Source: Duganella sp. SG902 (GTDB lineage: Bacteria; Pseudomonadota; Gammaproteobacteria; Burkholderiales; Burkholderiaceae_D). Taken from it: a stretch of 64,000 nucleotides of DNA. Of the stretch, positions 46,598-54,730 are shown in pieces; positions within the stretch are counted from its first letter, which is position 1, and every line of letters begins with the position of its first letter. The notes beneath the pieces are model-generated. The model saw only the letters and a program-made list of their open reading frames with translations, was not told the DNA's origin and did not search any database. The DNA is taken from NCBI RefSeq assembly GCF_013376005.1, contig NZ_JABMJK010000001.1:124001-188000 (forward strand), read 5' to 3'. The translations under genes and the position numbers were made by a program.

Positions 46598-46678
46598 ATA
46601 CAAATCTCCTACGGCCGAGTATATGCAGGTGCCCAAGCGGTGGAAACGAATTTAAACAAGTTTTCTTATGCAGATTCT

Positions 46679-46706
46679 GTGGAATTAACTAAATAGTTAG
46701 TGTATT
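46679..46706 (+). promoter_or_regulatory. TetR-type promoter/operator 1 (esterase-MFS-aroQ operon)
   Basis: The segment contains a weak -35 GTGGAA, a 16-bp dyad TTAACTAAATAGTTAG and a -10 TGTATT. The dyad core TAACTA-AA-TAGTTA is perfect. It is the first of three near-identical sites (also 52870-52897 and 57713-57740) and lies 30 bp before the ATG at 46737. The dyad fills the promoter spacer, as expected for a repressor site. Confidence 0.8.
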
Positions 46707-46736
46707 CTGTTTTGAAAACCTATAAGGAGACATGGC

Positions 46737-48338
46737 ATGAAATACATGGCGATCGTCGGCATGGCGCTGGCGGGCGTGGCATCGGCGCAAACGGTGACCA
46801 TCGACAGCGGCAGGATCGAGGGTGTGACGCTGCCCTCCGGCGTGCGGGCCTGGCTGGGCGTGCCCTTCGCCGCGCCGCCGGTGCGCGAACTGCGCTGGCG
46901 CGCGCCGCAGCCGGTGACGCCATGGCGCGGCGTCTACCACGCCGACCGCAAGGGACCGGAATGCATCCAACTGTTGCGCCGCAAGGACATCAACCACTAC
47001 TTTGGCGAAGAAGCCACCAGCGAGGATTGCCTGTACCTCAACGTCTGGTCGCCGGCCAAGGCCAGGGCTTCGGCCAAACTGCCGGTGATCGTCTTCATAC
47101 ACGGCGGCGGCTTCACGGTCGGCTCCAGCGGGATGGCGCTGTACGGCGGCGAGAACGTGGCCGCGCGCGGCGACGCGGTGTTCGTCAACATGAACTACCG
47201 GCTCGGCATCCTCGGCTACATGGCGCACCCCGAACTGACCGCCGAATCGCCGCAACACGCCTCCGGCAATTACGGCTTCCTCGACCAGATCGCGGCGCTG
47301 CGCTGGATACAGAAGAATATCGCGCGTTTCGGCGGCGATCCCGCGCGCGTGACCATTTCCGGCCAGTCCGCCGGCGCGGCGTCGGTCGGCACCCTGCTCG
47401 CCAGCCCGCTGGCCAAGGGCCTGTTCCAGCGCGCGGTGCTGATGAGCGGCGCGGGCGTCAGCAATAACGCGCCATCGCTGGCGGAATCCGAGAAGACCGG
47501 GCTGGAAGTACAACAAGCCGTCGGCGCGGCCTCGCTGGACGAAATGCGCCAACTGCCCGCCGATAAAGTCTTCGCCGTGCAGCGCGACTTCCAGTTTGGC
47601 GAATCCGGTTCGGTTTCGGTCAAGCCTAACATCGATGGTTACGTCCTGCCCGACACTATCCCCAACATCTACGCCACCGGCAAACAGAATGACGTGCCGG
47701 TGATGGCCGGCTTCACCGCCGACGACATCAGTTTCAGCCCGCTGCGCGGCGTCTCCACGCTGGCGCAGTTCCGCGCCACCGCCACCGCGATGTACGGCGA
47801 CCGCGCGCAGCGGTTCCTCGACCTTTACCCCGCCACCACAGATGCCGAGGCGGCGCACATGAGCCGCCTGTACAGCCGCCAGGCCATGATCGAGAAAGGC
47901 ACGCGCGCACTGGCGCTGTCGCAGAAGGCTACCGGCAAGGCCCCGTTCTACATGTTCCTGTTCTCGCACGTACAGCCGTTTAATCCGGCGGTGCGGGTGA
48001 AGGACAATCCGCAGGGCGCGTATCACACCTCCGATGTGCCTTACTGGTTCCAGACACAGGACGCGCTCAACATGTTTCGCCCTACCCGCAACTGGCAGCC
48101 CTATGATCGCGCGCTATCCGCGCGCATGATGGACAGCCTGCTGGCGTTCGCCCGCAAAGGCGATCCCGCAACACCGGCCACGCCGTGGCCCCAATGGCGG
48201 CCGGACAGTGCACAATACGTGGAGTTCGGGGCCAGCGTGACCGTGCAGTCAGAAGACACGGCACAGATGGAGTTCCAGAACCAGCCCGTCAACATCACGC
48301 CGGGCGGTTCGCCGCTGCCGCGTGGTACGCGCGACTAA
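46737..48338 (+). CDS. Secreted type-B carboxylesterase of the quinate module
   Basis: The 533-residue protein has a signal peptide (MKYMAIVGMALAGVASAQ), SEDCLYLNVWSPA, the oxyanion motif IHGGGF and nucleophile Ser211 in ISGQSAGA. AAGGAGACATGGC precedes the ATG. It heads a rightward operon with an MFS transporter and dehydroquinase and has its own copy of the TetR-type operator. This context suggests that it cleaves an ester of quinate or shikimate, such as a hydroxycinnamoyl quinate, in the periplasm; the sequence does not prove the substrate. It is related to but different from the esterase at 12709. Confidence 0.87.
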   Translation: MKYMAIVGMALAGVASAQTVTIDSGRIEGVTLPSGVRAWLGVPFAAPPVRELRWRAPQPVTPWRGVYHADRKGPECIQLLRRKDINHYFGEEATSEDCLYLNVWSPAKARASAKLPVIVFIHGGGFTVGSSGMALYGGENVAARGDAVFVNMNYRLGILGYMAHPELTAESPQHASGNYGFLDQIAALRWIQKNIARFGGDPARVTISGQSAGAASVGTLLASPLAKGLFQRAVLMSGAGVSNNAPSLAESEKTGLEVQQAVGAASLDEMRQLPADKVFAVQRDFQFGESGSVSVKPNIDGYVLPDTIPNIYATGKQNDVPVMAGFTADDISFSPLRGVSTLAQFRATATAMYGDRAQRFLDLYPATTDAEAAHMSRLYSRQAMIEKGTRALALSQKATGKAPFYMFLFSHVQPFNPAVRVKDNPQGAYHTSDVPYWFQTQDALNMFRPTRNWQPYDRALSARMMDSLLAFARKGDPATPATPWPQWRPDSAQYVEFGASVTVQSEDTAQMEFQNQPVNITPGGSPLPRGTRD

Positions 48339-48357
48339 AAACTACGGAGACCGCAGT

Positions 48358-49665
48358 ATGAATCACACCACGGCGACCTACGCGGGAAATCCCGCGGCGC
48401 GCACCCGCACCCGCTTCACCATGCTCGCCCTGCTGGCCATCGGCACCGTCATCAACTACATGGACCGCACGGTGCTGGGTATCGCCGCGCCGTTGATGAC
48501 GCAGGATCTGCAGATCAACGCCGCGCTTATGGGGCTGGTGTTCTCGGCCTTCTCATGGACCTACGCGCTGGCGCAGATACCGGGCGGGATCTTCCTCGAC
48601 CGATTCGGCAGCAAACTGACCTACTTTCTGGCGCTGACATTCTGGTCCATCTTCACAGGACTGCAAGGCGCGGCGGTGGGCTTAAAGTCGCTGCTGCTGG
48701 TGCGCTTCGGCCTTGGCGTCAGCGAGGCGCCCTGCTTCCCCGTCAACAGCCGCGTGGTCGCCACATGGTTTCCGCAGCACGAACGGGCGCGCGCCACCGG
48801 CATCTACACCGTGGGCGAGTATCTAGGCCTTGCGTGTTTTGCGCCCAGCCTGTTCTGGCTAATGCATAACTTCGGCTGGCGCGCGCTGTTCGTGGTGGTG
48901 GGCGCGGTAGGCGTGCTATTCGCGCTGGTGTGGTGGCGCGTGTACCGCGAGCCCAAGGACTCCACCACCGTCAACCAGGCGGAACTCGATTACATCGCGG
49001 CGGGCGGCGGGCTGGAAGAGTCCAAGACCGAGAAGACCAAGTTTGCGTGGAGCGATGTGATCAAGCTGCTGCGCATCCGCCAGATCTGGGGCGCCAGCCT
49101 TGGGCAGTTCGCGGGCAATACCACGCTGGTGTTTTTCCTGACGTGGTTCCCGACCTATCTTGCGACCGAGCGGCAGATGGGATGGCTCAAGGTCGGCTTC
49201 TTCGCGGTGCTGCCATTCCTTGCCGCCGCGGTGGGCGTGATGTTCGGCGGCTGGGTGTCGGATTGGCTGCTCAAGCGCACCGGTTCGGCCAACGTGGCGC
49301 GCAAGCTGCCCATCATCTGCGGCTTGATCGGCGCGGCCAGCATCATCGGCGCCAACTACGTTGACAGCGACGTGGCCGTGATCGCGATCCTGTCCTTCGC
49401 GTTCTTCGGTCAGGGCATGGTGGGGCTGGGCTGGACGCTGATCTCCGATGTCGCGCCCAAGCACTTGATGGGGCTTACCGGCGGCATCTTCAACACCTGC
49501 TCCAACCTGGCGGGCATCGTGACGCCGCTGGTCATTGGCTTCATCATCAGCGCCACTGGATCATTCTTCTACGCGCTGGTGTACGTGTGTGCGGCGGCGG
49601 TGGCCGGATTACTGGCGTACGTGTTCGTTGTCGGTGACGTGCACCGGGTACAAATAGAGGACTGA
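48358..49665 (+). CDS. MFS transporter, anion:cation symporter group (quinate/shikimate-like)
   Basis: The 435-residue protein has 12 predicted helices; the ATG at 48358 follows GGAGACCGCAGT. The N-terminal signature INYMDRTVLGIAAP and the loop PGGIFLDRFGSKLTYFLALT are typical of the ACS family that imports sugar acids and aromatic acids. Between an esterase and a type II dehydroquinase, the probable cargo is quinate or shikimate, equivalent to QsuA of Corynebacterium. The gene ends 2 bp before aroQ. Confidence 0.88.
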   Translation: MNHTTATYAGNPAARTRTRFTMLALLAIGTVINYMDRTVLGIAAPLMTQDLQINAALMGLVFSAFSWTYALAQIPGGIFLDRFGSKLTYFLALTFWSIFTGLQGAAVGLKSLLLVRFGLGVSEAPCFPVNSRVVATWFPQHERARATGIYTVGEYLGLACFAPSLFWLMHNFGWRALFVVVGAVGVLFALVWWRVYREPKDSTTVNQAELDYIAAGGGLEESKTEKTKFAWSDVIKLLRIRQIWGASLGQFAGNTTLVFFLTWFPTYLATERQMGWLKVGFFAVLPFLAAAVGVMFGGWVSDWLLKRTGSANVARKLPIICGLIGAASIIGANYVDSDVAVIAILSFAFFGQGMVGLGWTLISDVAPKHLMGLTGGIFNTCSNLAGIVTPLVIGFIISATGSFFYALVYVCAAAVAGLLAYVFVVGDVHRVQIED

Positions 49666-49667
49666 GA

Positions 49668-50099
49668 ATGAAAATTTTGCTGCTACACGGGATCAACCTG
49701 AACATGTTCGGCAAGCGCGATCCCGCGCAGTATGGCACCGTCACGCTGGCCGAAATCGACCAGCGAGTGCAGGCGCTGGGCATCGAACTGGGTGCTGAAG
49801 TGGAGAGTTTCCAGACCAATCACGAGGGCGAAATGTGCGAACGCATCCACCGTGCGCACGAGGAAGGCTTTGATGCCGTGATGATCAACGCCGGCGCGTG
49901 GACCCACTACAGTTACGGCATCCGCGACGCGCTGGCGATTTTGAAGGTGCCGATCGTGGAAGTACACATGTCCAACGTCCACGCCCGCGAGCCATTCCGG
50001 CACGTCTCCGTGTTTGCGGACATAGTAAAAGGACAGATATGCGGTTTTGGCGCTGACAGCTACCTGCTGGCACTACGCGCAGCCATCTCCGCCGTCTAA
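49668..50099 (+). CDS. aroQ: Type II 3-dehydroquinate dehydratase
   Basis: The 143-residue protein is a full-length AroQ. Active-site residues are visible: Arg17 and Tyr22 (GKRDPAQYG), Asn74 (MINAGAWTH), His80, Glu98 and His100 (VEVHMSN), and Arg107 (AREPFRHVS). It converts 3-dehydroquinate to 3-dehydroshikimate. Because it is in an operon with a transporter and faces a QsuD-like dehydrogenase, it is likely catabolic rather than the housekeeping biosynthetic copy. The stop lies at the edge of a 30-bp inverted repeat. Confidence 0.93.
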   Translation: MKILLLHGINLNMFGKRDPAQYGTVTLAEIDQRVQALGIELGAEVESFQTNHEGEMCERIHRAHEEGFDAVMINAGAWTHYSYGIRDALAILKVPIVEVHMSNVHAREPFRHVSVFADIVKGQICGFGADSYLLALRAAISAV

Positions 50100-50240
50100 A
50101 ATTCGGGGTCAGCTCTGACATTCGGACAGTCAGATAGCTTGTTTGATCTGCGTCAAGACGCGATTTTAGACGTTTTGGCGTATTGATCGAGATCAAATAA
50201 TATGTCTGGTTGTCCGAATGTCAGAGCTGACCCCGAATTT
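50099..50240. repeat. 30-bp perfect inverted repeat, MITE-like, between convergent genes
   Basis: The arms 50099-50128 and 50211-50240 are perfect reverse complements over 30 bp, with the core GGGGTCAGCTCTGACATTC on the left. The 82-bp interior is AT-rich and non-coding. It exactly fills the gap between the aroQ stop and the stop of the TIM-barrel gene, so it could also end both transcripts. Arms containing GGGGTCAG...CTGACCCC resemble repeats I recall near RAYT or IS200-type transposases in related genomes; this is from memory. Confidence 0.7.
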
Positions 50241-51108
50241 ATAGGGTTGCGCCGCGGATCTGGAGGCTGCGGCGCAGCACCTGGTCGGTGACCCATTTGG
50301 CCGAGCGGCGGGCGCGTTGGGCTACCAGGTCGGGCGCCATTTGGAGGTAGTCGTCGTTGAAGACTTCGAAGCTGTAGTCGCCGCGATAGCCCGCACGATC
50401 AAGGCGGCGCACAAGGTCCGACAGCTCCACCGAATGCTCCCCTTCGCCGGGGAATACACGCAGGTGGCGCGCGGTTTCCAGGCGTTCTTCCGATGAGCGA
50501 ATTTCGCGCCACATGAAGTCCGAAAGCTGCACCATGGCGATCTTGGACCACGGGATCAGGTCCACCGTGTCATATGCCGCGCCATTGGCCAGCATGTGGA
50601 AGGAGTCGATCACCACGCCCAGGTTGGCGTGATCGGCACGTTCCACCGCTTCCCACGCCACTTCGTATTCGCTGACATTGCGCCCCCACGACAAGGCCTC
50701 GAAACCCACCCGAACGCCCAGCGGCACCGCCAGCGTCGCCAGCTTGGCCAGGTCGCGCGCGATCTTGTCCAGATCCCCGCTCGCGTGTTTGGAGGTCGAT
50801 GAACACACCATCAATAGTGGCGATCCCACCGCCTGGCAGATTTGCAGCATGCTCTTGGCGATGTCCACCTTGTAGTCGTGCAGCGTGCCGCTGAGGCCTT
50901 CGTAGTCGCGCATGACCTGGATGCCGGTCACGCGGATGCCGCTCTCGCGCACCAGCCTCACCGCCGCCTCCAGCCCGCCCGGATAGTTCACCAGGTCCTT
51001 GGCCCATAACATCAGTTGCGAAAAGCCGGCGCTGCGCGAGGCCTCCAGCTTCATCTCCAGCGTGCCGGCCAGCGTGATGGTGTCCATGCCAAAGTTACTC
51101 AGGTTCAT
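50239..51108 (-). CDS. TIM-barrel 3-dehydroshikimate dehydratase, QsuB/QuiC N-terminal half
   Basis: The 289-residue protein is a sugar-phosphate-isomerase-type TIM barrel matching the N-terminal half of QsuB/QuiC1. The four metal ligands are visible: Glu137 (VGFEALSWG), Asp168 (VVIDSFHML), Gln194 (AMVQLSDF) and Glu248 (YSFEVFNDD). It would dehydrate 3-dehydroshikimate to protocatechuate. In QuiC1/QsuB this domain is fused to an HPPD-like domain, here a separate gene upstream that overlaps by 4 bp. The product feeds aromatic ring cleavage, as does the product of vanAB nearby. Confidence 0.88.
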   Translation of the reverse strand: MNLSNFGMDTITLAGTLEMKLEASRSAGFSQLMLWAKDLVNYPGGLEAAVRLVRESGIRVTGIQVMRDYEGLSGTLHDYKVDIAKSMLQICQAVGSPLLMVCSSTSKHASGDLDKIARDLAKLATLAVPLGVRVGFEALSWGRNVSEYEVAWEAVERADHANLGVVIDSFHMLANGAAYDTVDLIPWSKIAMVQLSDFMWREIRSSEERLETARHLRVFPGEGEHSVELSDLVRRLDRAGYRGDYSFEVFNDDYLQMAPDLVAQRARRSAKWVTDQVLRRSLQIRGATL

Positions 51109-51974
51109 ACGCCCTCGCTGTGGACCAGTTCAAAACTGACGCTGCCCTTGAACAGCTGGGTCAACGCGCCCTTTTCGCACGGCTGCACCGGCGGCCGATC
51201 GACAAAGGTCACGCCGCGCTCCTGCAAGGTACGCACCGCGCCCATCACGTCGCGCGTGCCGAAGCCGACGCGTATCAATTCCTCATCCCAGTGACCATCA
51301 TCGCTGCCGGCCGGCGGTTCGATCAGTTGCAGGTAGAAGCGCTTGCACGGGCTTTCCAGCAGCGTCCCTGATGGCAGCACGCCCTGCACCACGCCTTGCG
51401 GAACCACGCGGAAGCTCATCAGGTGCTGGTAGAAGTCGATCCACTGCGCCGTGCGGTCGCGGCGGATGGCTTGCACCACGCCGAAGAAGCCCATGTCCGG
51501 CACCACCGGCTTGGGCAAGGGCTGCTCGCTGATCTTGAAGTCGACGTCGTAGATTGAGAAGTCCTGGTAGCGGTCGACGAAGTACAGCACCGAGTCGCCG
51601 GCGCCATGCACGCCGGGGATGTTCAGTTCCATCGCGCCGGCCCGCGTGGGAATCGCCCACGCGCCGCGCGCCAGCGCGTGCTGGTAGGCGGCGCCCGCAT
51701 CGCGCACGCGGAAGGCGATGGCGGACAAGGTGGTGGTGCCGCGGTCGGCGTCGGCCACCGCCCACGCCACCGGATCGGCGTTGACGACGATGTTCATGCC
51801 GCCCTGCCGGTACAGCACCACTTCGCGCGAGCGATGGCGGCCGACCTGCACGAAGCCCATGGTCTCCAGCACCGCACCCAATGCCAATGGCTCTGAGGTG
51901 GCGTATTCCACGAATTCGATGCCGTCCAAGCCGAGCGGGTTGCTTGGCAGGGGATTATTTTCCTGAGTCTTCAT
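51105..51974 (-). CDS. VOC/HPPD-like protein, QsuB/QuiC C-terminal half as a separate gene
   Basis: The ATG at 51974 follows AAGGAGCTGCAAGCAA; the protein is 289 residues with two VOC-type halves (GLDGIEFVEYATSEPLAL, VGRHRSREVVLYRQGGMNIV, then VVQAIRRDRTAQWIDFYQHL). It matches the C-terminal part of QuiC/QsuB-type dehydratases and 4-hydroxyphenylpyruvate dioxygenase. The His positions that bind iron in HPPD appear as Gly/Phe in VPDMGFFGVV and as Val/Gly in LIRVGFGTRD; the final Glu is kept in VSFELVHSE. So dioxygenase activity is doubtful, and a supporting role for the TIM-barrel partner is likely. Confidence 0.82.
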   Translation of the reverse strand: MKTQENNPLPSNPLGLDGIEFVEYATSEPLALGAVLETMGFVQVGRHRSREVVLYRQGGMNIVVNADPVAWAVADADRGTTTLSAIAFRVRDAGAAYQHALARGAWAIPTRAGAMELNIPGVHGAGDSVLYFVDRYQDFSIYDVDFKISEQPLPKPVVPDMGFFGVVQAIRRDRTAQWIDFYQHLMSFRVVPQGVVQGVLPSGTLLESPCKRFYLQLIEPPAGSDDGHWDEELIRVGFGTRDVMGAVRTLQERGVTFVDRPPVQPCEKGALTQLFKGSVSFELVHSEGV

Positions 51975-52833
51975 TTGCTTGCAGCTCCTTGAAGTGCTGT
52001 TGCATGCGTGAGGCGTCGGGCTGCACGCCGGTGAACAATTCAAATGCTTTCACGGCCTGGAACACGGCCATGCCGCCGCCGGTCATGGTGCGGCAGCCCT
52101 TGGCCTGCGCCGCTTGCAGCAGCGCGGTTTGCAGCGGGAAGTAGACAATCTCCGACACCCACTGGCCGGGCCGCAGCAGCTCGGCCGGCAGCGGCAGGCC
52201 GGGATGCTTGGCCATGCCGGTTGGTGTGGCGTGGATCAGGCCATCCGCCACGCGCATCGCCGCTTCCAGCTCGGTGCAGGCGACCGCCCGACCTTCACCG
52301 AAACGCTTGTTGAGCGACGCAGCAAGCGCCTCGGCGCGGCCTTGGTCGGCGTCGACGAGACGCAGGGTTTTCGCGCCCATCATCAGCGCGGCGTGCGCCG
52401 TGGCGGCGCCTGCGCCCCCGGCGCCCAGTTGCACCACTTCGCCCATCGCCACGTCCGGCAGGCTGGCCTTGAAGCTTTCGGCAAAGCCCCACCAGTCGGT
52501 GTTGTAGCCGGTACGCTTGCCGTCCTTGAACACCACGGTGTTGACGGCGCCGATCGCGCGCGCGTCGTCACACAGCTCATCCAGCAGCGGGATGACGTGC
52601 TGCTTGGCGGGATAGGTGATGTTCAGGCCGGAGAAGCCCAGCAGCTCGGCGGCGTCCAGCAGTTCCGGCAGCTGCTCGACTTTGAGGCCCAGCCGGTCCA
52701 GGTCCAGCAGTTGATACAGGCAGTGCATGCCGTTGGCGGCGGCCTCGCGCTCGTGCATGGCCGGCGTGAGCGAGCGGCCGATGCCGGCTCCGATCAGGCC
52801 CAGCAAGATACGGCGTGGTGCGGTAAGGGACAT
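51955..52833 (-). CDS. Shikimate/quinate dehydrogenase, QsuD-like
   Basis: The 292-residue protein matches QsuD-type dehydrogenases: LLGLIGAGIGRSLTPAMHE, SGLNITYPAKQ with catalytic Lys77, AIGAVNTVVF, YNTDWWGF with Asp113, and the nucleotide motif LGAGGAGAAT. An Asp at the end of the second strand (RLVDADQGRA) favours NAD+. It would oxidise quinate to 3-dehydroquinate or shikimate to 3-dehydroshikimate. I chose the ATG at 52833, which follows GGAATAACACCT, over 52869, which lies in the promoter. It overlaps the next gene by 20 bp. A TetR-type operator lies 37 bp upstream. Confidence 0.88.
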   Translation of the reverse strand: MSLTAPRRILLGLIGAGIGRSLTPAMHEREAAANGMHCLYQLLDLDRLGLKVEQLPELLDAAELLGFSGLNITYPAKQHVIPLLDELCDDARAIGAVNTVVFKDGKRTGYNTDWWGFAESFKASLPDVAMGEVVQLGAGGAGAATAHAALMMGAKTLRLVDADQGRAEALAASLNKRFGEGRAVACTELEAAMRVADGLIHATPTGMAKHPGLPLPAELLRPGQWVSEIVYFPLQTALLQAAQAKGCRTMTGGGMAVFQAVKAFELFTGVQPDASRMQQHFKELQANEDSGK

Positions 52834-52869
52834 AGGTGTTATTCCGATCAGGTCTGGTTGACGATTCAT

Positions 52870-52897
52870 ACTACACTAACCAGTTAGTTAAATTCAA
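52870..52897 (-). promoter_or_regulatory. TetR-type promoter/operator 2 (QsuD-like operon)
   Basis: On the minus strand the segment contains -35 TTGAAT, the 16-bp dyad TTAACTAACTGGTTAG and -10 TGTAGT. One dyad position differs from the perfect core (TGGTTA in place of TAGTTA). The arrangement equals those at 46679 and 57713. It lies between the TetR stop and the start of the QsuD-like gene. Confidence 0.82.
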
Positions 52898-52937
52898 GTT
52901 AAAAACAGTCTTGTTTCGGCTGTTTTGCGACATCGGG

Positions 52938-53615
52938 TCAGTGGGCGCGCACGTAGCGCAGGATCATGTCGATCACCGCCTCGCGGCGCTTGGCGTGGAC
53001 ATCGGCCGCCTTGAGGTCGCGGCCGAAGATAAAGCTGAAGGTGTGCTGGTTGGAGACGTTGTAGAACGACAGCGCGCTGATCGACATGTGCAGGTCGACC
53101 GGATCCACGTCCGGACGGAACACGCCCTCAGCCACGCCGCGCGCGCACAGGCCTTCCAGCAGGCCGATGGCGGGCTTGTTAATGGCCTTGAGCGCCGGGA
53201 TCTTGCGTATGTATTCGCCGTTGTGGATATTCTCGGTCATCACCATGCGGATGAACTCCGGATGCTGGGCGTGGTAGTCGAAGGTCGATCCCACCAGCGC
53301 GCGCAGCGCCGGCACCGGCGGCAGCTCGTCCAGGTGGAAGCCGTGCTCGATCTGGCGGAAGCGCGTGTAGCTCTCCTCCAGCGCGGCCACGTACAGCCCT
53401 TCCTTGTTGCCGAAGTAGTAGTAGATCATGCCCTTGTTGGCGCCCGTCTCCGCCGCGATCTCGTCGATGCGCGCACCGCTTAACCCCAGCCGCGAAAACT
53501 CCTGGATCGCGACGTTGAGGATGCGGCTGCGCGTGCCATCTTCGTCGGCTGGCGCCGGCGCCGCCGCTTTCTTGCGCGGCGCCTTGCTTGCAGGTTTGGT
53601 TATTTTTGCTGTCAT
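52938..53615 (-). CDS. TetR/AcrR-family regulator of the quinate module
   Basis: The 225-residue protein has a basic N-terminal tail (ASKAPRKKAAAPAPADEDG), the TetR HTH at about residues 28-75 (SRILNVAIQEFSRLGLSGAR, GANKGMIYYYFGNKEGLYVA) and an all-helical ligand domain. It lies between the alpha/beta hydrolase and QsuD-like genes on the same strand. The three identical promoter dyads around it make it the likely repressor of all three units. No copy of the dyad is seen in front of its own gene, so it may be transcribed with the TonB receptor and hydrolase. The inducer may be quinate, shikimate or an ester. Confidence 0.9.
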   Translation of the reverse strand: MTAKITKPASKAPRKKAAAPAPADEDGTRSRILNVAIQEFSRLGLSGARIDEIAAETGANKGMIYYYFGNKEGLYVAALEESYTRFRQIEHGFHLDELPPVPALRALVGSTFDYHAQHPEFIRMVMTENIHNGEYIRKIPALKAINKPAIGLLEGLCARGVAEGVFRPDVDPVDLHMSISALSFYNVSNQHTFSFIFGRDLKAADVHAKRREAVIDMILRYVRAH

Positions 53616-53653
53616 GGCATTATTCTAACCGAACCCCAAGCACGCGCCACACC

Positions 53654-54715
53654 TCATCGCCCCAGATACCTGTCATAGAACCTTGCGGTGATTTCGTACA
53701 GGTCGCGCGCCTCGGGATAGTCCGGATTGGTCATGAAACCATGGCCCAGGCCATCGTAGATCAGCAGCTCGGACGCCACGCCCGCCTTGAGCAGGCGCCG
53801 GTGCCCGTAGGCGGCGGAGCTCATGGCGAAGTCGCGCGTGCCGGTGGCGAAGATCGTGGGCGGGAATTTGGCCAGCACCGCCAGGTCGTTGGCCGGCGTG
53901 ACGGCCGGATCGTCAACGCTGACGTTGTCCAGGTACGATGGTCCCGGCGGCATGGCGATGCTGGCTCCCGTCGCCAGCCCCGCGAATACGGCCGAATCGC
54001 CCTCCATGAAGCGCGCGCCCAAACCGGCGCAATACACGCCGATCACGCCGGGCGCCGGCAAGCCGGCCTTCTGGAACGATGCTACGCTTTGCGCCACCAG
54101 CGCGCCGCCAGCCGAGCAGCCCACCAGTCCGATGTTGGCCGGCTTGTAATCCTTCAGCACCGCCTGATACACCTTGGTGAAGTCCTCAGTCGCCGCCGGG
54201 AAGCGGTACTCCGGTCCCTGCCGGTACAACAGCGAGATGACCTTGAAGCGCCCCACCGCCGACACCGGAATGCTGATCAACAGGCCGTTGGCGCGGATGC
54301 CGGTGCGGAAGCCGCCGCCGGGCGCATTGATCATGATGCGGTTGCGGTTAGCTTCCGGCACGCCGCCCTTGGGCGTGATGACGGCCACCGAAATGCCATT
54401 CAGCGTGGTTTCCTCCACGTCGACCGGGTACAGCTCGCGCATGTGCCGCACGTTGGGCTGCAGGGCCGCGTTCATGGCCTTGCGCAGCTCCGCCATGTCC
54501 GTGGCATCAGGCGGCTTGGCGGCGCCCGGCCCTTCGGTCGGCCGGCTACGCCGGATGATCTCCTGCGAAGCCGGGCTAAGGATGTTGGACAGCTCGATGG
54601 CCGCCTCGCGCACATGCGCTGTGCCGGCGGCGTCCACCGTCACCTGTTTCTGCGCCACCGCCGGCAGCGCCATGGTGCAGGCGGCCAGCAGCACCACCAG
54701 TCTGGATGATTTCAT
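53654..54715 (-). CDS. Secreted alpha/beta hydrolase, HSL-like
   Basis: The ATG at 54715 follows GGGGGACTTT and opens the signal peptide MKSSRLVVLLAACTMALPAVAQ; the protein is 353 residues. The fold is hormone-sensitive-lipase-like: oxyanion segment NAPGGGFRTG, nucleophile Ser201 in GCSAGGALV, Asp in ATGTRDFAMS and His in DGLGHGFM. It follows the TonB receptor gene by 15 bp. It is likely to hydrolyse the imported ester in the periplasm together with, or instead of, the carboxylesterase at 46737. Confidence 0.87.
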   Translation of the reverse strand: MKSSRLVVLLAACTMALPAVAQKQVTVDAAGTAHVREAAIELSNILSPASQEIIRRSRPTEGPGAAKPPDATDMAELRKAMNAALQPNVRHMRELYPVDVEETTLNGISVAVITPKGGVPEANRNRIMINAPGGGFRTGIRANGLLISIPVSAVGRFKVISLLYRQGPEYRFPAATEDFTKVYQAVLKDYKPANIGLVGCSAGGALVAQSVASFQKAGLPAPGVIGVYCAGLGARFMEGDSAVFAGLATGASIAMPPGPSYLDNVSVDDPAVTPANDLAVLAKFPPTIFATGTRDFAMSSAAYGHRRLLKAGVASELLIYDGLGHGFMTNPDYPEARDLYEITARFYDRYLGR

Positions 54716-54730
54716 AAAGTCCCCCATGGA

